Origin: Williamsia deligens
Lineage (GTDB): Bacteria; Actinomycetota; Actinomycetes; Mycobacteriales; Mycobacteriaceae
DNA: 64,000 nucleotides
Reading direction: 5' to 3'
Assembly: GCF_024171765.1 (NCBI RefSeq)
Contig: NZ_JAMTCI010000001.1
Coordinates: 1,589,137 to 1,653,136, forward strand
Positions 1 to 14,905 of the stretch are shown piece by piece. The first letter of the stretch is position 1, and the number at the start of each line of letters is the position of its first letter. The position numbers and the translations under genes were made by a program. The notes below the pieces were generated by a model. The model had not been told where the DNA came from. It saw nothing but the letters and a program-made list of their open reading frames with translations, and searched no databases.

Positions 1-653
1 CGTCGCGCGCGCACGATCGTCGTCGGCACAGAAAGAATATCTGCCCCGACTGTCTCCACGCTCAGCGCGGTCAACCCGACCTTCCCGACGGCCGCACGGT
101 GGGTGGTGACCTCGTCCTCGGCGGACGCGCCCTTGATCGCCACCATCTCGCCGCCCGGGACGATGAGGGGGGCGGACCACCGAGCGAGGCGATCCAGCGG
201 CGCGACGGCGCGCGAGGTCACCACGTCCGCGTCACCGATGGCGGATCGGACTGCCTTCTCCTCGGCGCGTCCGCGAACGAGCTCGACGTCGACACCGAGC
301 GTCGCTATCGCCTCGGACAGGAATGCGTGTCGGCGCTCGAGCGGTTCGACCAGTGTCACCGTCAGGGACGGCCCGGCGAGCGCGATCGCCAGCCCCGGCA
401 GACCCGCACCGCTGCCGATGTCCACGACCCGCACGTCGTCGGGCAGCGCGCGCGCCACCACCGCACAGTTGAGGATGTGGCGCTCCCACAGCCGGTCGAC
501 CTCGCGGGGCCCGATGAGGCCACGTGTGACACCCGCGTCGGCCAACAGGTCCCGGTAGACCCGCGCGCGCCCGAGACGATCTCCGAACACCGCCGCCGCG
601 GCGTCGGCGATCTCGTCGCGGTCGAACTCGGTATCTGGTTTCACGTGAAACAT
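1..653 (-). CDS. rsmG: 16S rRNA (guanine-N7)-methyltransferase RsmG, 3' end cut by window
   Basis: RsmG methylates N7 of a guanine in the 530 loop of 16S rRNA using SAM. Reading the minus strand from the ATG at 651-653 gives MFHVKPDTEFDRDEIADAAA, then the family motifs ERHILNCAVVAR and the SAM-binding loop VVDIGSGAGLPGLAIAL, followed by LVEPLERRHAFL. The frame is open to base 1, so the C-terminus lies outside the window. It is the last visible gene of the rpmH-rnpA-yidD-yidC-khpB-rsmG series, which is the usual actinobacterial order, with parA/parB expected beyond the edge. The first codons (MFHVK) are encoded by a near-perfect ParB-binding site, so the N-terminal residues are partly dictated by DNA function. 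Confidence 0.95.
   Translation of the reverse strand, partial: MFHVKPDTEFDRDEIADAAAAVFGDRLGRARVYRDLLADAGVTRGLIGPREVDRLWERHILNCAVVARALPDDVRVVDIGSGAGLPGLAIALAGPSLTVTLVEPLERRHAFLSEAIATLGVDVELVRGRAEEKAVRSAIGDADVVTSRAVAPLDRLARWSAPLIVPGGEMVAIKGASAEDEVTTHRAAVGKVGLTALSVETVGADILSVPTTIVRAR
637..652. promoter_or_regulatory. parS: parS centromere site (ParB binding), in rsmG start
   Basis: The sequence GGTTTCACGTGAAACA matches the bacterial parS consensus TGTTTCACGTGAAACA at 15 of 16 positions, and the core GTTTCACGTGAAAC is a perfect palindrome. It covers the start codon region of rsmG. ParB loads at such sites to organise and segregate the origin. It lies about 5 kb from oriC, which is the expected location. 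Function is inferred from the consensus match. Confidence 0.9.
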
Positions 654-689
654 CCTTCGGTGTCGGGGGAGGGGAGGGGCGCACAACGG

Positions 690-723
690 AGCAGGGCCCC
701 GACAGTCTCGTCGGGGCCCTGCT
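690..723 (-). terminator. Strong hairpin between khpB and rsmG
   Basis: A perfect inverted repeat has 14-bp arms (690-703 and 710-723, AGCAGGGCCCCGAC and its complement) with a 6-nt loop, AGTCTC. It sits 24 nt past the khpB stop and 37 nt before the rsmG start. There is no T-tract on either side, so it is either a U-less actinobacterial terminator/attenuator or an RNA-stability element that uncouples rsmG from the upstream operon. Confidence 0.7.
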
Positions 724-747
724 CGTGGTGTTCGGTCGAGCTCGAGA

Positions 748-1362
748 TCACTCGGCGATGACGACGACCCGGCGACGGGGCTCGGTGCCCTCGCTCTCGC
801 TGTAGACACCGTCGACGGCAGCGACGGCGTCGTGCACGATCTTCCGCTCGAACGGAGACATCGGGTCGAGGGCTTCGCGGCCCCCCGCGTCCCGCACTCG
901 CTCGGCGACCTCGGTGCCGAGACCGCTGAGGCGCTCCCGTCGGCCAGCACGCCACCCGCTGACGTCGAGCATCAGTCGCGAGCGATCACCGGTCGTCTGC
1001 TGGACCGCCAGACGGGTCAGCTCCTGGAGCGCATCGAGAACCTCGCCGTCCTTGCCGACGAGCTTGCCGAGATCCCGGCCGCCGTCGATGCTGACGATGG
1101 CGCGGTCACCGTCGACGTCGAGGTCGATGTCCCCGTCGAAGTCGAGAACGTCGAGGAGCTGCTCGAGGTAGTCGCCGGCGATCTCCCCCTCCTCGACCAA
1201 CCGGTCGTCGCCGTCGGACTCGTCGTCGACGTCGTCGTCCGACACGGCGGCGGTGTCGACGGCCACCTCATCGGTGCGGGTGTCGGTGTCGATCGCATCC
1301 GCGGGCCGCTCGACGTCGTCTGTCGTGACGTCCTGTTCGGCGTCGCTGGTCTCGGTAGTCAT
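748..1362 (-). CDS. khpB: KhpB/Jag RNA-binding protein (KH + R3H)
   Basis: Cytoplasmic single-stranded nucleic-acid-binding protein of the Jag/EloR/KhpB family, which in other bacteria pairs with KhpA and influences cell elongation. The 204-aa product has a very acidic N-terminal tail (about residues 1-60, rich in Asp/Glu/Thr), a central KH-like domain with GKDGEVLDALQELTR (about 100-115), and a C-terminal R3H domain with MSPFERKIVHDAV and EPRRRVVV. It follows yidC in the usual order. The N-terminal Jag domain of Firmicutes is replaced by the acidic tail, as is common in actinobacteria. Identity is firm; the exact role here is inferred. Confidence 0.93.
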   Translation of the reverse strand: MTTETSDAEQDVTTDDVERPADAIDTDTRTDEVAVDTAAVSDDDVDDESDGDDRLVEEGEIAGDYLEQLLDVLDFDGDIDLDVDGDRAIVSIDGGRDLGKLVGKDGEVLDALQELTRLAVQQTTGDRSRLMLDVSGWRAGRRERLSGLGTEVAERVRDAGGREALDPMSPFERKIVHDAVAAVDGVYSESEGTEPRRRVVVIAE

Positions 1363-1449
1363 CGCTCATCACCTCGGAATCGTGTGTGGACAGGTTCGTG
1401 TGGGCGCCACTGCCGGGCACCGGGAGACGGCGGCGTCACGCCGCCGGAC

Positions 1450-2601
1450 TCATCGCCGCTTGCGCCGACGTTGCTGCGTACCCGTCGGGCGCTGCCCGGG
1501 TCGGGGAGTCGCGGAGGAGGCCTTGCGTGCCGACCCGCCGCCGCTGCGCTTCGCCGAACTCTTCGTCAGGTCGGTGCGACCCTTCTCCGTCGTCGCGTCG
1601 TCGGCGGTGGCAGCCTGCGTAGTGCCATCGGTCACCGCGGCGTCCTCGACGGACTCGGAGTCGGAGGCGGCCTTCTTCTTGGCGCGTTCGGGACGGGCAC
1701 CGGGCTTGGGTGCGTTCGCCTTCAGCTTCTCCTGCTTCGCGACGCGCTCGGCTTCTTCTTCCTTGGCGATCTGACCGAACACGATGTGCTGCTGCGCGTA
1801 GGTCCAGAGGTTGTTGCTCACCCAGTAGAGAAGGATTGCCACGGGGAAAAACGCGCCCGAGACGAGGATGCCGAGCGGGAAGACGTAGAGAGCGAGCTTG
1901 TTCATGATCGCGGTCTGCGGGTTCTCGAGCGCCGCCGCGGTCTGACGCGCGACCGACGCGCGCGAGTTCATGTGCGTCGCGATCGACGACAGGATCACGA
2001 GCGGGATCACCAGGTAGATGATGTGTGCGCGCGTGAAGTCGACGACGCCGTCGGCACTGAACGCCAGCCACTCACTCTTGGGCTGCGACACCGCCGCCGA
2101 GAGCGGGACACCGAAGAGCCGGGCGTCGAGGAAGTTCTGCACCTGGTCGGCGGAGAAGAAGTAGTTGCCGGTCGAGCGGGTCTCCGCCGCCGACATCCCG
2201 AGCTGGCCGAACCCCGTACCCATCCGGTTGAACGACCGCAGCACGTGGAACAGGCCGATGAACACCGGGATCTGCGCCAGCATCGGAAGGCACCCGAGGA
2301 GCGGGTTGAACCCGTGCTCCTTCTGGAGCTTCTGCATCTCCTCGGTCATCTTCACGCGATCCTTGGCGTACTTCTTGCGGATCGCCTGGAGCTGGGGCTG
2401 GATCTCCTGCATCTTCTTCGTCGTGCGGACCTGCTTGACGAAGGGCTTGTAGAGGATCGCGCGCAGGGTGAAGACGAGGAACACGACCGACAGGGCCCAT
2501 GCCACGCCGCTGCCACCGGGGGAGTCGGGCAGGACATGGCTGAACAGCCAGTGCCAGACCCACATGATCCCGGAGACCGGGTAGTAGATGAAGTTCAGCA
2601 C
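1450..2601 (-). CDS. yidC: Membrane protein insertase YidC
   Basis: Inserts and folds integral membrane proteins, alone or with SecYEG. The 383-aa product has about five membrane segments: one near residues 8-24, [14 protein letters not shown] (about 38-52), [16 protein letters not shown] (about 107-122), a segment around [16 protein letters not shown] (about 192), and [20 protein letters not shown] (about 245). YidC-type [16 protein letters not shown] lies in the first cytoplasmic loop. The C-terminal 100 residues are a basic, Lys/Arg/Ala-rich tail ending QQRRRKRR, likely ribosome-contacting. The GTG start at 2601 overlaps the yidD stop by 7 nt, indicating translational coupling. Confidence 0.97.
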   Translation of the reverse strand: MLNFIYYPVSGIMWVWHWLFSHVLPDSPGGSGVAWALSVVFLVFTLRAILYKPFVKQVRTTKKMQEIQPQLQAIRKKYAKDRVKMTEEMQKLQKEHGFNPLLGCLPMLAQIPVFIGLFHVLRSFNRMGTGFGQLGMSAAETRSTGNYFFSADQVQNFLDARLFGVPLSAAVSQPKSEWLAFSADGVVDFTRAHIIYLVIPLVILSSIATHMNSRASVARQTAAALENPQTAIMNKLALYVFPLGILVSGAFFPVAILLYWVSNNLWTYAQQHIVFGQIAKEEEAERVAKQEKLKANAPKPGARPERAKKKAASDSESVEDAAVTDGTTQAATADDATTEKGRTDLTKSSAKRSGGGSARKASSATPRPGQRPTGTQQRRRKRR

Positions 2602-2936
2602 GGTGTCACTTGCTCCTCACTGCGGACAACAGCACTAGGGGTGTCGCGAGCGGTGTCGCGGACGTGGGGGGTGCGGCGCTCGGGAACCGGGTCGTACCCG
2701 GGAGCGTGCCAGGGACCGCATTTCGCGAGACGCCACAGGGAGAGGGCTCCGCCACGGAACACACCCCAGGTCGTCAGCGCCTCGACGGCGTATGCGCTGC
2801 AGGAGGGCTCGAACCGACAGGACGGCATCCGAGTCGGGGAGATCCAGGTCTGGTACAGCTCCACCATCCAGACCAGCACCCGACGGGGCAGTCTCGACAG
2901 GCTCCGCGTCCGCCCGCTCTCGTCGTCGTCGTTCAT
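2595..2936 (-). CDS. yidD: Membrane protein insertion efficiency factor YidD
   Basis: Small amphipathic membrane-associated protein that aids YidC-dependent insertion. The 113-aa protein carries the family signature [27 protein letters not shown] with the conserved Cys residues, followed by [24 protein letters not shown]. The ATG start overlaps the rnpA stop by 4 nt (ATGA) and its stop lies inside the yidC start, so rnpA-yidD-yidC are translationally linked. The C-terminal 25 residues after the conserved core are variable and probably unstructured. Confidence 0.96.
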   Translation of the reverse strand: MNDDDESGRTRSLSRLPRRVLVWMVELYQTWISPTRMPSCRFEPSCSAYAVEALTTWGVFRGGALSLWRLAKCGPWHAPGYDPVPERRTPHVRDTARDTPSAVVRSEEQVTPC

Positions 2937-3328
2937 CGCGCACCGACGGCGTCGTCGGCCAGACGCCGGTGCGCCTTCCGAAGAGCCGACGTCAGCTCGT
3001 CGGTGAGCTCGGTGCTGGAGCGGTCCGCCGCGCCGGGGAGCGCTCGGATCACCACCAGCTCACTGCGATCGGGATCGTCGGAGGCCGAGACCTCGGCACC
3101 CGCGGCGGCGACGCGCAGTCTGCGGGCGACCGCGTGCCGCGTCACGGCATCACCGACGGATTTGCTCACGATCAACCCGTACCGCGATCCGCGCTCGACG
3201 GCCACCACGTCCGGGCCGCCGGTGGGCAGCACATGGACCATGAGATCGGCACGACGAACCCGCACACCCCGGCGGAGTGTGCGGGTGAAGTCGGAGCCTC
3301 GAGAGATCCGTTGATGCCGGGCCAGCAC
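2933..3328 (-). CDS. rnpA: Ribonuclease P protein component
   Basis: Protein subunit of RNase P, which together with the M1-type RNA removes 5' leaders from tRNA precursors. The 131-aa product begins MLARHQRISRGSDFTRTLRRG and contains the RNase P signature GLIVSKSVGDAVTRHAVARRLR (about 84-105), the basic helix that contacts the RNA. The GTG start at 3328 is 40 nt after rpmH, the classic rpmH-rnpA pair. Confidence 0.97.
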   Translation of the reverse strand: MLARHQRISRGSDFTRTLRRGVRVRRADLMVHVLPTGGPDVVAVERGSRYGLIVSKSVGDAVTRHAVARRLRVAAAGAEVSASDDPDRSELVVIRALPGAADRSSTELTDELTSALRKAHRRLADDAVGAR

Positions 3329-3368
3329 AGTGCAGGCGTCCGCTGCGAGCCCGTGGGCTCCGCGGAAC

Positions 3369-3512
3369 TCAGGCGGTCAGGCTCTCGCGGCCCTTGCGCC
3401 GACGGCCGTTGACGATGGCGCGACCGGCACGCGTCCGCATCCGCAGACGGAAGCCGTGCACGCGGGCACGACGACGGTTGTTGGGCTGGAAGGTGCGCTT
3501 TCCCTTGGCCAC
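3369..3512 (-). CDS. rpmH: 50S ribosomal protein L34
   Basis: The 47-codon ORF from a GTG start (3510-3512) to TGA (3369-3371) encodes the highly basic L34 sequence: [20 protein letters not shown], then [20 protein letters not shown] and GRESLTA. Length and sequence fit the bacterial family throughout. It is the first gene of the minus-strand operon divergent from dnaA. A 7-bp-arm GC hairpin (3578-3594, loop GAA) sits in its upstream leader. Confidence 0.97.
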   Translation of the reverse strand: MAKGKRTFQPNNRRRARVHGFRLRMRTRAGRAIVNGRRRKGRESLTA

Positions 3513-4012
3513 GCGAGAACTCCTCGTTGATCTGTGATGGTCTCTTGCCGCGGCCTGTCATCACGTGCACGGACCGAGCCCGGGGAACCCGGGCGATCGG
3601 TCGCACGCAACACTGATCCCACCGTCGGCGACCTTGCGAGACTACTGACCGTCCCAGGGGCCGTCAAACCGCTCCACGGTCCGTCACCTGCGCAGACGCC
3701 GTGGACCGGCGTCGCACGGCCGGCGTCGACACGCCGTATCCCCGTCGGTCGTTGATTCTCCACGATCGTTGTGGTGGGAGCTGTTGAGTCCGACGGGAGG
3801 AGTCTGTTAGCTTCGTGCGACGACGGTGTCGGGCCGCGTGACGCTCTGCGCCGCGCCGCGCCGACGGAGGCCATGGGGCGTGTATCCCGGCCAGTCGTGT
3901 CGTCGTCGCACCGTTCGTCCACAGCTGTGGATAACCGTGTGGACAATCCATCGTCTCCGGTCCACGATGGGCTTCGCGGCCACGCTCGTGCGCCGGCCGG
4001 GAGGGGACCACG
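3513..4012. promoter_or_regulatory. rpmH-dnaA divergent intergenic region with DnaA boxes
   Basis: This 500-bp region between divergent rpmH and dnaA has no convincing gene. Within 90 bp of the dnaA start it holds three DnaA-box-like 9-mers: TCGTCCACA (3915-3923), TGTGGATAA (3926-3934, perfect complement of TTATCCACA) and TGTGGACAA (3938-3946, complement of TTGTCCACA). They probably autoregulate dnaA. A GCCCGGG/CCCGGGC hairpin lies at 3578-3594 on the rpmH side. Promoter hexamers could not be assigned with certainty. Confidence 0.75.
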
Positions 4013-5581
4013 TTGAGCACCGATCGCGATCATCTCGACGCCGATCGTGACCCGTTTCCCCGCGAGTCGTTCCCCGAGGTGTGGCAGCGCGTCGTCGTCG
4101 ACCTGACCGCCACCCCCGCCATCGGTGAGGAACTGACCCGACAGCAGAAGGCGTGGCTGTCGCTCGTCCAGCCGCTCACCCTCGTGGAGGGGTTCGCGCT
4201 CCTCGCGGTCCCGTCCGCCCGGGTGCAGGAACAGATCGAACGGACCCTGCGCGAACCCATCCGCGCGTCGCTCAGCACACATCTCGGGCGCGAGGTGGAC
4301 CTCGGCGTCCGCATCGATCCCGATGCCGAGCCACCCACCATCCCTAGTCAGGCCGTCGATACGAGCAGGTCGGTCGACGGCGACGACGACCGTGACGGCC
4401 TGTCCGACACCTTCGCCGATCGCCGGGACGCCGCGATGGACCACCGCTACGAACCCGCCCGCGGCGAGGCCATGCGTTCCCCGGGCCTGCCCGCGTCCGA
4501 CGGCCGCGACGGCGACTGGGCCAACTGGTTCAACCCCGGCCCCGGGGACCCGAGCAGCCTGAACCCGAAGTACACCTTCGACACGTTCGTCATCGGCGCG
4601 TCGAACCGGTTCGCCCATGCCGCCGCCGTCGCCATCTCCGAGGCACCGGCGCGGGCATACAACCCGCTGTTCATCTGGGGTGAGTCGGGACTGGGCAAGA
4701 CCCACCTGCTCCACGCCGCGGGCCACTACGCGCAACGCCTCTTCCCGGGGATGAAGGTCAAGTACGTCTCCACCGAGGAGTTCACGAACGACTTCATCAA
4801 CTCTCTCCGTGACGACCGCCGTGTCGCCTTCAAACGCCGATACCGCGACGTGGACGTCCTGCTCGTCGACGACATCCAGTTCCTCGTCGGCAAGGAGGGC
4901 ATCCAGGAGGAGTTCTTCCACACGTTCAACACGCTGCACAACGCGAACAAGCAGATCGTGGTGTCCTCCGACCGTCCGCCCAAGCAGCTCGCCACCCTCG
5001 AGGACCGTCTGCGGACGCGCTTCGAGTGGGGTCTCATCACCGACGTCCAGCCGCCCGAGCTCGAGACGCGGATCGCGATCCTGCGCAAGAAGGCGCAGAT
5101 GGACAACCTGCAGGTCCCCGACGACGTCCTGGAGCTCATCGCCTCGAAGATCGAGCGCAACATCCGGGAGCTCGAGGGCGCCCTGATCCGCGTCACCGCG
5201 TTCGCCTCGCTCAACAGCGCCGATCTCAACCTCGCGTTGGCCGAGATCGTGCTGCAGGCCCTCCTGCCCGACACGGGCAGCGTCGAGATCAACGCACCGG
5301 CGATCCTGGCCATCACCGCGGAGTACTTCGAGATCAGCGTGGACGAGCTCCGCGGGCCCGGCAAGACACGATCGATCGCACAGGCCCGCCAGATCTCCAT
5401 GTACCTCTGTCGAGAGCTCACGGACCTGTCGCTGCCGAAGATCGGCGAGACGTTCGACCGTGACCACACGACGGTCATGTACGCCGACAAGAAGATCCGC
5501 AAGGAGATGGCCGAACGCCGCAAGGTCTACGACCACGTCCAGGAGCTCACCGCGCGCATCAAACAGCGCTCGCGGTCCTGA
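4013..5581 (+). CDS. dnaA: Chromosomal replication initiator DnaA
   Basis: AAA+ ATPase that binds DnaA boxes and opens oriC. The 522-aa product shows domain I (about 1-100), a variable acidic linker (about 105-180), Walker [10 protein letters not shown] (about 223-231), Walker [13 protein letters not shown], and the C-terminal DNA-binding signature [14 protein letters not shown]. The TTG start at 4013 is preceded by GGGAGGGG at good spacing and gives the expected N-terminus [13 protein letters not shown]. DnaA boxes lie on both flanks, upstream in its promoter and downstream in the origin. Confidence 0.98.
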   Translation: MSTDRDHLDADRDPFPRESFPEVWQRVVVDLTATPAIGEELTRQQKAWLSLVQPLTLVEGFALLAVPSARVQEQIERTLREPIRASLSTHLGREVDLGVRIDPDAEPPTIPSQAVDTSRSVDGDDDRDGLSDTFADRRDAAMDHRYEPARGEAMRSPGLPASDGRDGDWANWFNPGPGDPSSLNPKYTFDTFVIGASNRFAHAAAVAISEAPARAYNPLFIWGESGLGKTHLLHAAGHYAQRLFPGMKVKYVSTEEFTNDFINSLRDDRRVAFKRRYRDVDVLLVDDIQFLVGKEGIQEEFFHTFNTLHNANKQIVVSSDRPPKQLATLEDRLRTRFEWGLITDVQPPELETRIAILRKKAQMDNLQVPDDVLELIASKIERNIRELEGALIRVTAFASLNSADLNLALAEIVLQALLPDTGSVEINAPAILAITAEYFEISVDELRGPGKTRSIAQARQISMYLCRELTDLSLPKIGETFDRDHTTVMYADKKIRKEMAERRKVYDHVQELTARIKQRSRS

Positions 5582-6081
5582 CCGATCGGTCGCCCTCCAC
5601 CCCGTACGTGGGTGATGTCTCGACCCCGGATCGACACTTCATGCCCTCGGTCGGCCCGTTCTGTCCTCCGCTCAGACGAATCCCCAGCTGTGGATAACTC
5701 GGTGGATAACCCCGTCGATCTGTGGACACACGGTGGAGTCCGATGAACAACTCCCCACATCTGCACAACCCCTGCGCAACGACGAGGTGACGGTCCACAT
5801 GTGGTTCACACCGGCGACGCGCGACGTGAACTGCACCGCCGTGGTCCTGTCCACAGATTGCACAGCCGCTATTACTTCCATGAAGTCATCTCTATGGGTT
5901 CTCTGTGAAAGAAGCGATGTGCACAGACCGGTTGGTCCCCAGGGGCCGACAGGGTCCGAGACCGCCCGTCGACCAACTCGCCCCCGTTGGCGACGACGGC
6001 CCTCGCAGCGTTCTAGAGTGGTGCCCACATCCGCAGATCGGCCGCAGTCGTGGCCACGCAGGTACGGGAGGGTCGAACGCG
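5582..6081. other. oriC: Chromosome origin of replication (oriC), dnaA-dnaN intergenic
   Basis: The 500-bp non-coding gap between dnaA and dnaN is the canonical actinobacterial origin position. Visible DnaA-box-like 9-mers are TGTGGATAA (5689-5697), GGTGGATAA (5701-5709), TGTGGACAC (5721-5729) and CTGTCCACA (5847-5855), plus weaker Cys-Ala-Cys-type variants such as the CCACATGTGG block near 5795. The stretch 5868-5915 is clearly less GC-rich than its surroundings and is a candidate unwinding element. Box strength and the unwinding site are inferred from sequence only. Confidence 0.88.
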
Positions 6082-7245
6082 GTGAAGTTCCGTGTCACAC
6101 GCGATGAGTTCGCCGACGCCGTCGCCTGGGTCGCCCGTAGCCTGCCGAGCCGCCCGCCGGTCCCCGTCCTGGGATGCGTCGTCCTGACCGGTGGCGACAC
6201 GGGTCTGACAGTCTCCGGCTTCGACTACGAGGTGTCGGCCCAGGTCGACATCTCCGCCGAGGTCGCCGACGAGGGCCGCGTCCTCGTCTCGGGCAAGCTC
6301 CTCGCCGACATCACGCGGTCCCTGCCGGCGAAGCCCGTCGACGTCGCACTGGACGGCACCCGCGTCGTGATCACCTGCGGCAGTTCGCGTTTCTCGCTCC
6401 CGACCATGCCGGTCGAGGACTACCCGAGCCTCCCGGAGGTCCCCGGGGTCACCGGCACCATCCCGGCCGAGCTCTTCGCCGAGGCGATCGGACAGGTCGC
6501 CGTCGCGGCCGGCAAGGACGACACCCTCCCGATGCTGACCGGCATCCGTGTCGAGATCGAGGACGACACCGTGGTGCTCGCCGCCACCGATCGCTTCCGT
6601 CTCGCGGTCCGGGAACTGACCTGGCAGCCCAGCGGTACCGACACGGCCGCGGTGCTGGTCCCCGCCAAGACGCTGTCGGAGTCGGCCCGATCGGCCGGAT
6701 CGGACACCTCTGCGGTCTCCCTGGCGCTCGGATCCCCCGGCACCATCGGTGCCGAGGGTCTGCTGGGCATCCTCGGGCAGGGACGTCAGACCACCACACG
6801 TCTGCTCGACGCGGAGTTTCCCAAGTTCCGTCAGCTGCTGCCGACGTCACACACGTCGATGGCGACCGTCGACATCGCCGAGCTCACCGACGCGATCAAG
6901 CGTGTGGCGCTGGTGGCCGAGCGGGGCGCGCAGGTGCGGCTGGAGTTCACCGAGGGTTCGGTGCGTCTCACCGCCGGCGGCGACGACTCGGGCAAGGCCG
7001 AGGAGGAGGTGCCGGTGAGCTTCCACGGGGAGCCGCTGACCATCGCCTTCAACCCGGGGTATCTCCTCGACGGACTCGCGGCACTGCACAGCGCCTCGGT
7101 CGATTTCGGATTCACCACCCCCAGCCGTCCCGCGGTCCTGCGGCCCGCGACCGAGGAGACACCCGTCCCCGACGACAGCGGCGCCTACCCGGCACCGTCG
7201 AGCGAGTTCACCTATCTGCTGATGCCGGTCCGCCTACCCGGCTGA
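6082..7245 (+). CDS. dnaN: DNA polymerase III beta subunit (sliding clamp)
   Basis: Ring-shaped processivity clamp for the replicative polymerase. The GTG start at 6082, preceded by GGGAGG, gives [20 protein letters not shown] and a 387-aa protein, the normal size. Three clamp folds can be traced, with family motifs such as [27 protein letters not shown] reduced here to the conserved [10 protein letters not shown] core, and the C-terminal [10 protein letters not shown] that ends most actinobacterial clamps. Longer upstream in-frame starts run into oriC and are rejected. Confidence 0.97.
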   Translation: MKFRVTRDEFADAVAWVARSLPSRPPVPVLGCVVLTGGDTGLTVSGFDYEVSAQVDISAEVADEGRVLVSGKLLADITRSLPAKPVDVALDGTRVVITCGSSRFSLPTMPVEDYPSLPEVPGVTGTIPAELFAEAIGQVAVAAGKDDTLPMLTGIRVEIEDDTVVLAATDRFRLAVRELTWQPSGTDTAAVLVPAKTLSESARSAGSDTSAVSLALGSPGTIGAEGLLGILGQGRQTTTRLLDAEFPKFRQLLPTSHTSMATVDIAELTDAIKRVALVAERGAQVRLEFTEGSVRLTAGGDDSGKAEEEVPVSFHGEPLTIAFNPGYLLDGLAALHSASVDFGFTTPSRPAVLRPATEETPVPDDSGAYPAPSSEFTYLLMPVRLPG

Positions 7246-7265
7246 TCGGGAGAGGAAGTCCGGCA

Positions 7266-8159
7266 ATGCAACTCGGTTTGATCGGTCTCGGAAAGATGGG
7301 CGCCAACATGCGGCGCCGGATCGCGGACGCGGGTCACGAGGTGGTCGGCTTCGACCCGCGGCCCGAGGTGAGCGATGTCGGCTCGCTGGAGGATCTCGTC
7401 GCCGGCCTGGCAGCTCCCCGCGTGGTGTGGGTGATGGTCCCGTCGGGCGCACCCACCCGGGAGACCGTGGAGAAGCTCCGCGACATCCTCGAGCCCGGTG
7501 ACCTGGTCATCGACGGCGGCAACTCGCGGTACACCGACGACGCCCCGCACGCGGAGATGTTGTCCGCCAAGGGGATCGGTTACATCGACTGTGGTGTCTC
7601 GGGTGGTGTGTGGGGGCTGGAGAACGGCTACGGCCTGATGGCCGGCGGGTCGGCCGAGGACGTCGAGAAGGCGATGCCGATATTCGACGCGCTGCGCCCT
7701 CCCGGCGATCGGGCGGACGGGTTCGTCCACGCCGGTCCTGTGGGCGCCGGGCACTACGCGAAGATGGTCCACAACGGCATCGAGTACGGCCTGATGCACG
7801 CCTACGGCGAGGGCTACGAACTGCTCTCGGCCGAACCGTTGATCGACGACGTCGCCGGGACGCTGCGCGCATGGACGCACGGCACGGTGATCCGGTCGTG
7901 GCTGCTGGACCTGCTCGTCGCCGCTCTCGCCGACGATCCGGGTCTGGCTGAGATCTCCGACTACACCACCGATTCGGGTGAGGGGCGGTGGACCGTCGAG
8001 GAGGCCATCCGTCACTCGGTGCCTGCCAACGTCATCTCGGCGGCGTTGTTCGCACGGTTCGCGTCGCGCCAGGAGTCCGGTTCGCCCACCCTCAAGGCCG
8101 TCTCGGCGTTGCGCCAGCAGTTCGGCGGCCACGCGGTCAAGCGCGCCGGCGAGTCCTGA
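7266..8159 (+). CDS. gnd: 6-phosphogluconate dehydrogenase (decarboxylating), short form
   Basis: Oxidises and decarboxylates 6-phosphogluconate to ribulose 5-phosphate in the pentose phosphate pathway. The 297-aa product has the Rossmann motif GLIGLGKMGANM at the N-terminus, the substrate-binding IDGGNSRYTDD, and the catalytic region GAGHYAKMVHNGIEYGLM. The length matches the short (GntZ/YqeC-like) class rather than the 470-aa class. Placement between dnaN and recF is typical of this order. The start at 7266 follows GGGAGAGGAAG. Confidence 0.93.
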   Translation: MQLGLIGLGKMGANMRRRIADAGHEVVGFDPRPEVSDVGSLEDLVAGLAAPRVVWVMVPSGAPTRETVEKLRDILEPGDLVIDGGNSRYTDDAPHAEMLSAKGIGYIDCGVSGGVWGLENGYGLMAGGSAEDVEKAMPIFDALRPPGDRADGFVHAGPVGAGHYAKMVHNGIEYGLMHAYGEGYELLSAEPLIDDVAGTLRAWTHGTVIRSWLLDLLVAALADDPGLAEISDYTTDSGEGRWTVEEAIRHSVPANVISAALFARFASRQESGSPTLKAVSALRQQFGGHAVKRAGES

Positions 8160-8186
8160 CCGCCGCCGGTCCCACGGTCCTGTCCT

Positions 8187-9378
8187 GTGTTCGTCCGTTC
8201 CCTGCGCCTGCGTGACTTCCGCTCCTGGCGGGAGCTCGAGGTCGACCTCGGACCCGGAGCGACAGTGGTGGTGGGACGCAACGGATTCGGCAAGACGAAT
8301 CTCGTCGAGGCCCTGAACTACCTCGCCACGTTGCGGTCGCATCGGGTCAGCTCCGACGCGGCCCTGGTCCGTACCGCGAAGGATGCGGCATCGGTGTCGG
8401 CGACAGTGGTCAACGCCGGTCGACAACTCACCGTCGACGTCACCATCACCCCGGGGCGGGCGAACAAGGCGGCGGTCAACGGTGCACCGTCGCGCCGCGC
8501 GCGGGATGTGGTCGGGATCCTGCGGTCGGTGATGTTCGCGCCCGAGGACCTCTCGTTGGTGCGGGGGGAGCCGGCCGAGAGACGCCGCCTCACAGACGAA
8601 CTCGCGGCGCTCTCCGGCCCGGCCATGGTCGCCGCGCGGTCGGATTACGACCGCGTGCTGCGTCAACGGTCGGCGCTGCTGAAGACCGCGGCGGCCGCCA
8701 TGCGGTCCGGCGGGTCGTCGGCGGAGTCGGTGATCAGCACCCTGGACGTGTGGGACACACAGCTCGCGCAGTTCGGCGCCGTCGTCACCGCCGGCCGTCT
8801 CGACGTGGTCCGTCGGCTGCGTCCGCATTTCTCAGCGGAGTACGCGACTCTCGCGCCGCATTCACGACCAGTCGATCTGCGCTACCGACCGGCGGTGGGG
8901 GAGGAGATCGTCCCCGCCGACGCACCCGCCGACATCGAGTTCATCGAGGCGACGCTTCTGACGCGTCTGGCGGAGGCGCGGCGCAAGGAGATCGACCGTG
9001 GCGTCTGTCTGGTCGGTCCGCACCGCGACGATCTCGACATCACCCTCGACGGTCAGGTGGCGAAGGGGTTCGCCAGTCACGGGGAGTCGTGGTCGCTGGC
9101 CCTGGCCCTGCGGTTGGGATCGGTCCAGTTGATCCGTGACGACGGCGCCGAGCCCGTGGTGTTCCTCGATGACGTCTTCGCGGAACTCGACGCGTCGCGG
9201 CGGGCAGCGCTCGCAACGTTCGCGGAATCGGTGGAGCAGGTGATCATCACCGCCGCGGTCGGCGACGACATCCCGGGTGCGGTCGGTGGGCGGCGGCTGG
9301 CTGTCGGGGTCCGGGACAACGATGGCGCCCGGGAGTCGTATCTGCTGGGCGAAACCCCGACGACAGGGGAGGTGGCGC

Positions 9379-9386
<8 letters not shown>
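8187..9386 (+). CDS. recF: DNA replication and repair protein RecF
   Basis: SMC-like ATPase that helps load RecA at gaps during recombinational repair. The 399-aa protein begins [14 protein letters not shown], carries Walker [10 protein letters not shown] (about 31-39), and near the C-terminus the Walker B/D-loop [15 protein letters not shown]. The GTG start at 8187 is 27 nt after gnd. Its stop overlaps the start of dciA by 8 nt. Confidence 0.97.
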
Positions 9387-12329
<2,943 letters not shown>

Positions 12330-12339
12330 CGGCCCCGCT

Positions 12340-12355
12340 CGTTTCACGTGAAACA
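12340..12355. promoter_or_regulatory. parS: parS centromere site between gyrB and gyrA
   Basis: CGTTTCACGTGAAACA differs from the parS consensus TGTTTCACGTGAAACA only at the first base, and its inner 14 bp are a perfect palindrome. It occupies most of the 52-bp gap between gyrB and gyrA, about 6.5 kb from oriC. Together with the copy at 637-652 it brackets the origin. Function is inferred from the match. Confidence 0.9.
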
Positions 12356-12381
12356 CGGCGCCTGACAACGAAAGTGATCTG

Positions 12382-14877
<2,496 letters not shown>

Positions 14878-14905
14878 CCGAGCACCCCGATCGACAGGAG
14901 CGCAC

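Noticed and set aside
1385..1393. DnaA-box-like TGTGGACAG near the khpB start
   Set aside because: A single one-mismatch 9-mer is expected by chance at this scale and has no supporting cluster.
832..3006. Long plus-strand ORF of 724 codons
   Set aside because: It is the antisense frame of khpB, yidC and yidD, with Arg/His/Val-rich unnatural composition; the minus-strand genes explain the region.
3377..5536. 719-codon minus-strand ORF over dnaA
   Set aside because: It covers dnaA and its promoter in antisense, has no recognisable domains, and arises from high-GC codon bias.
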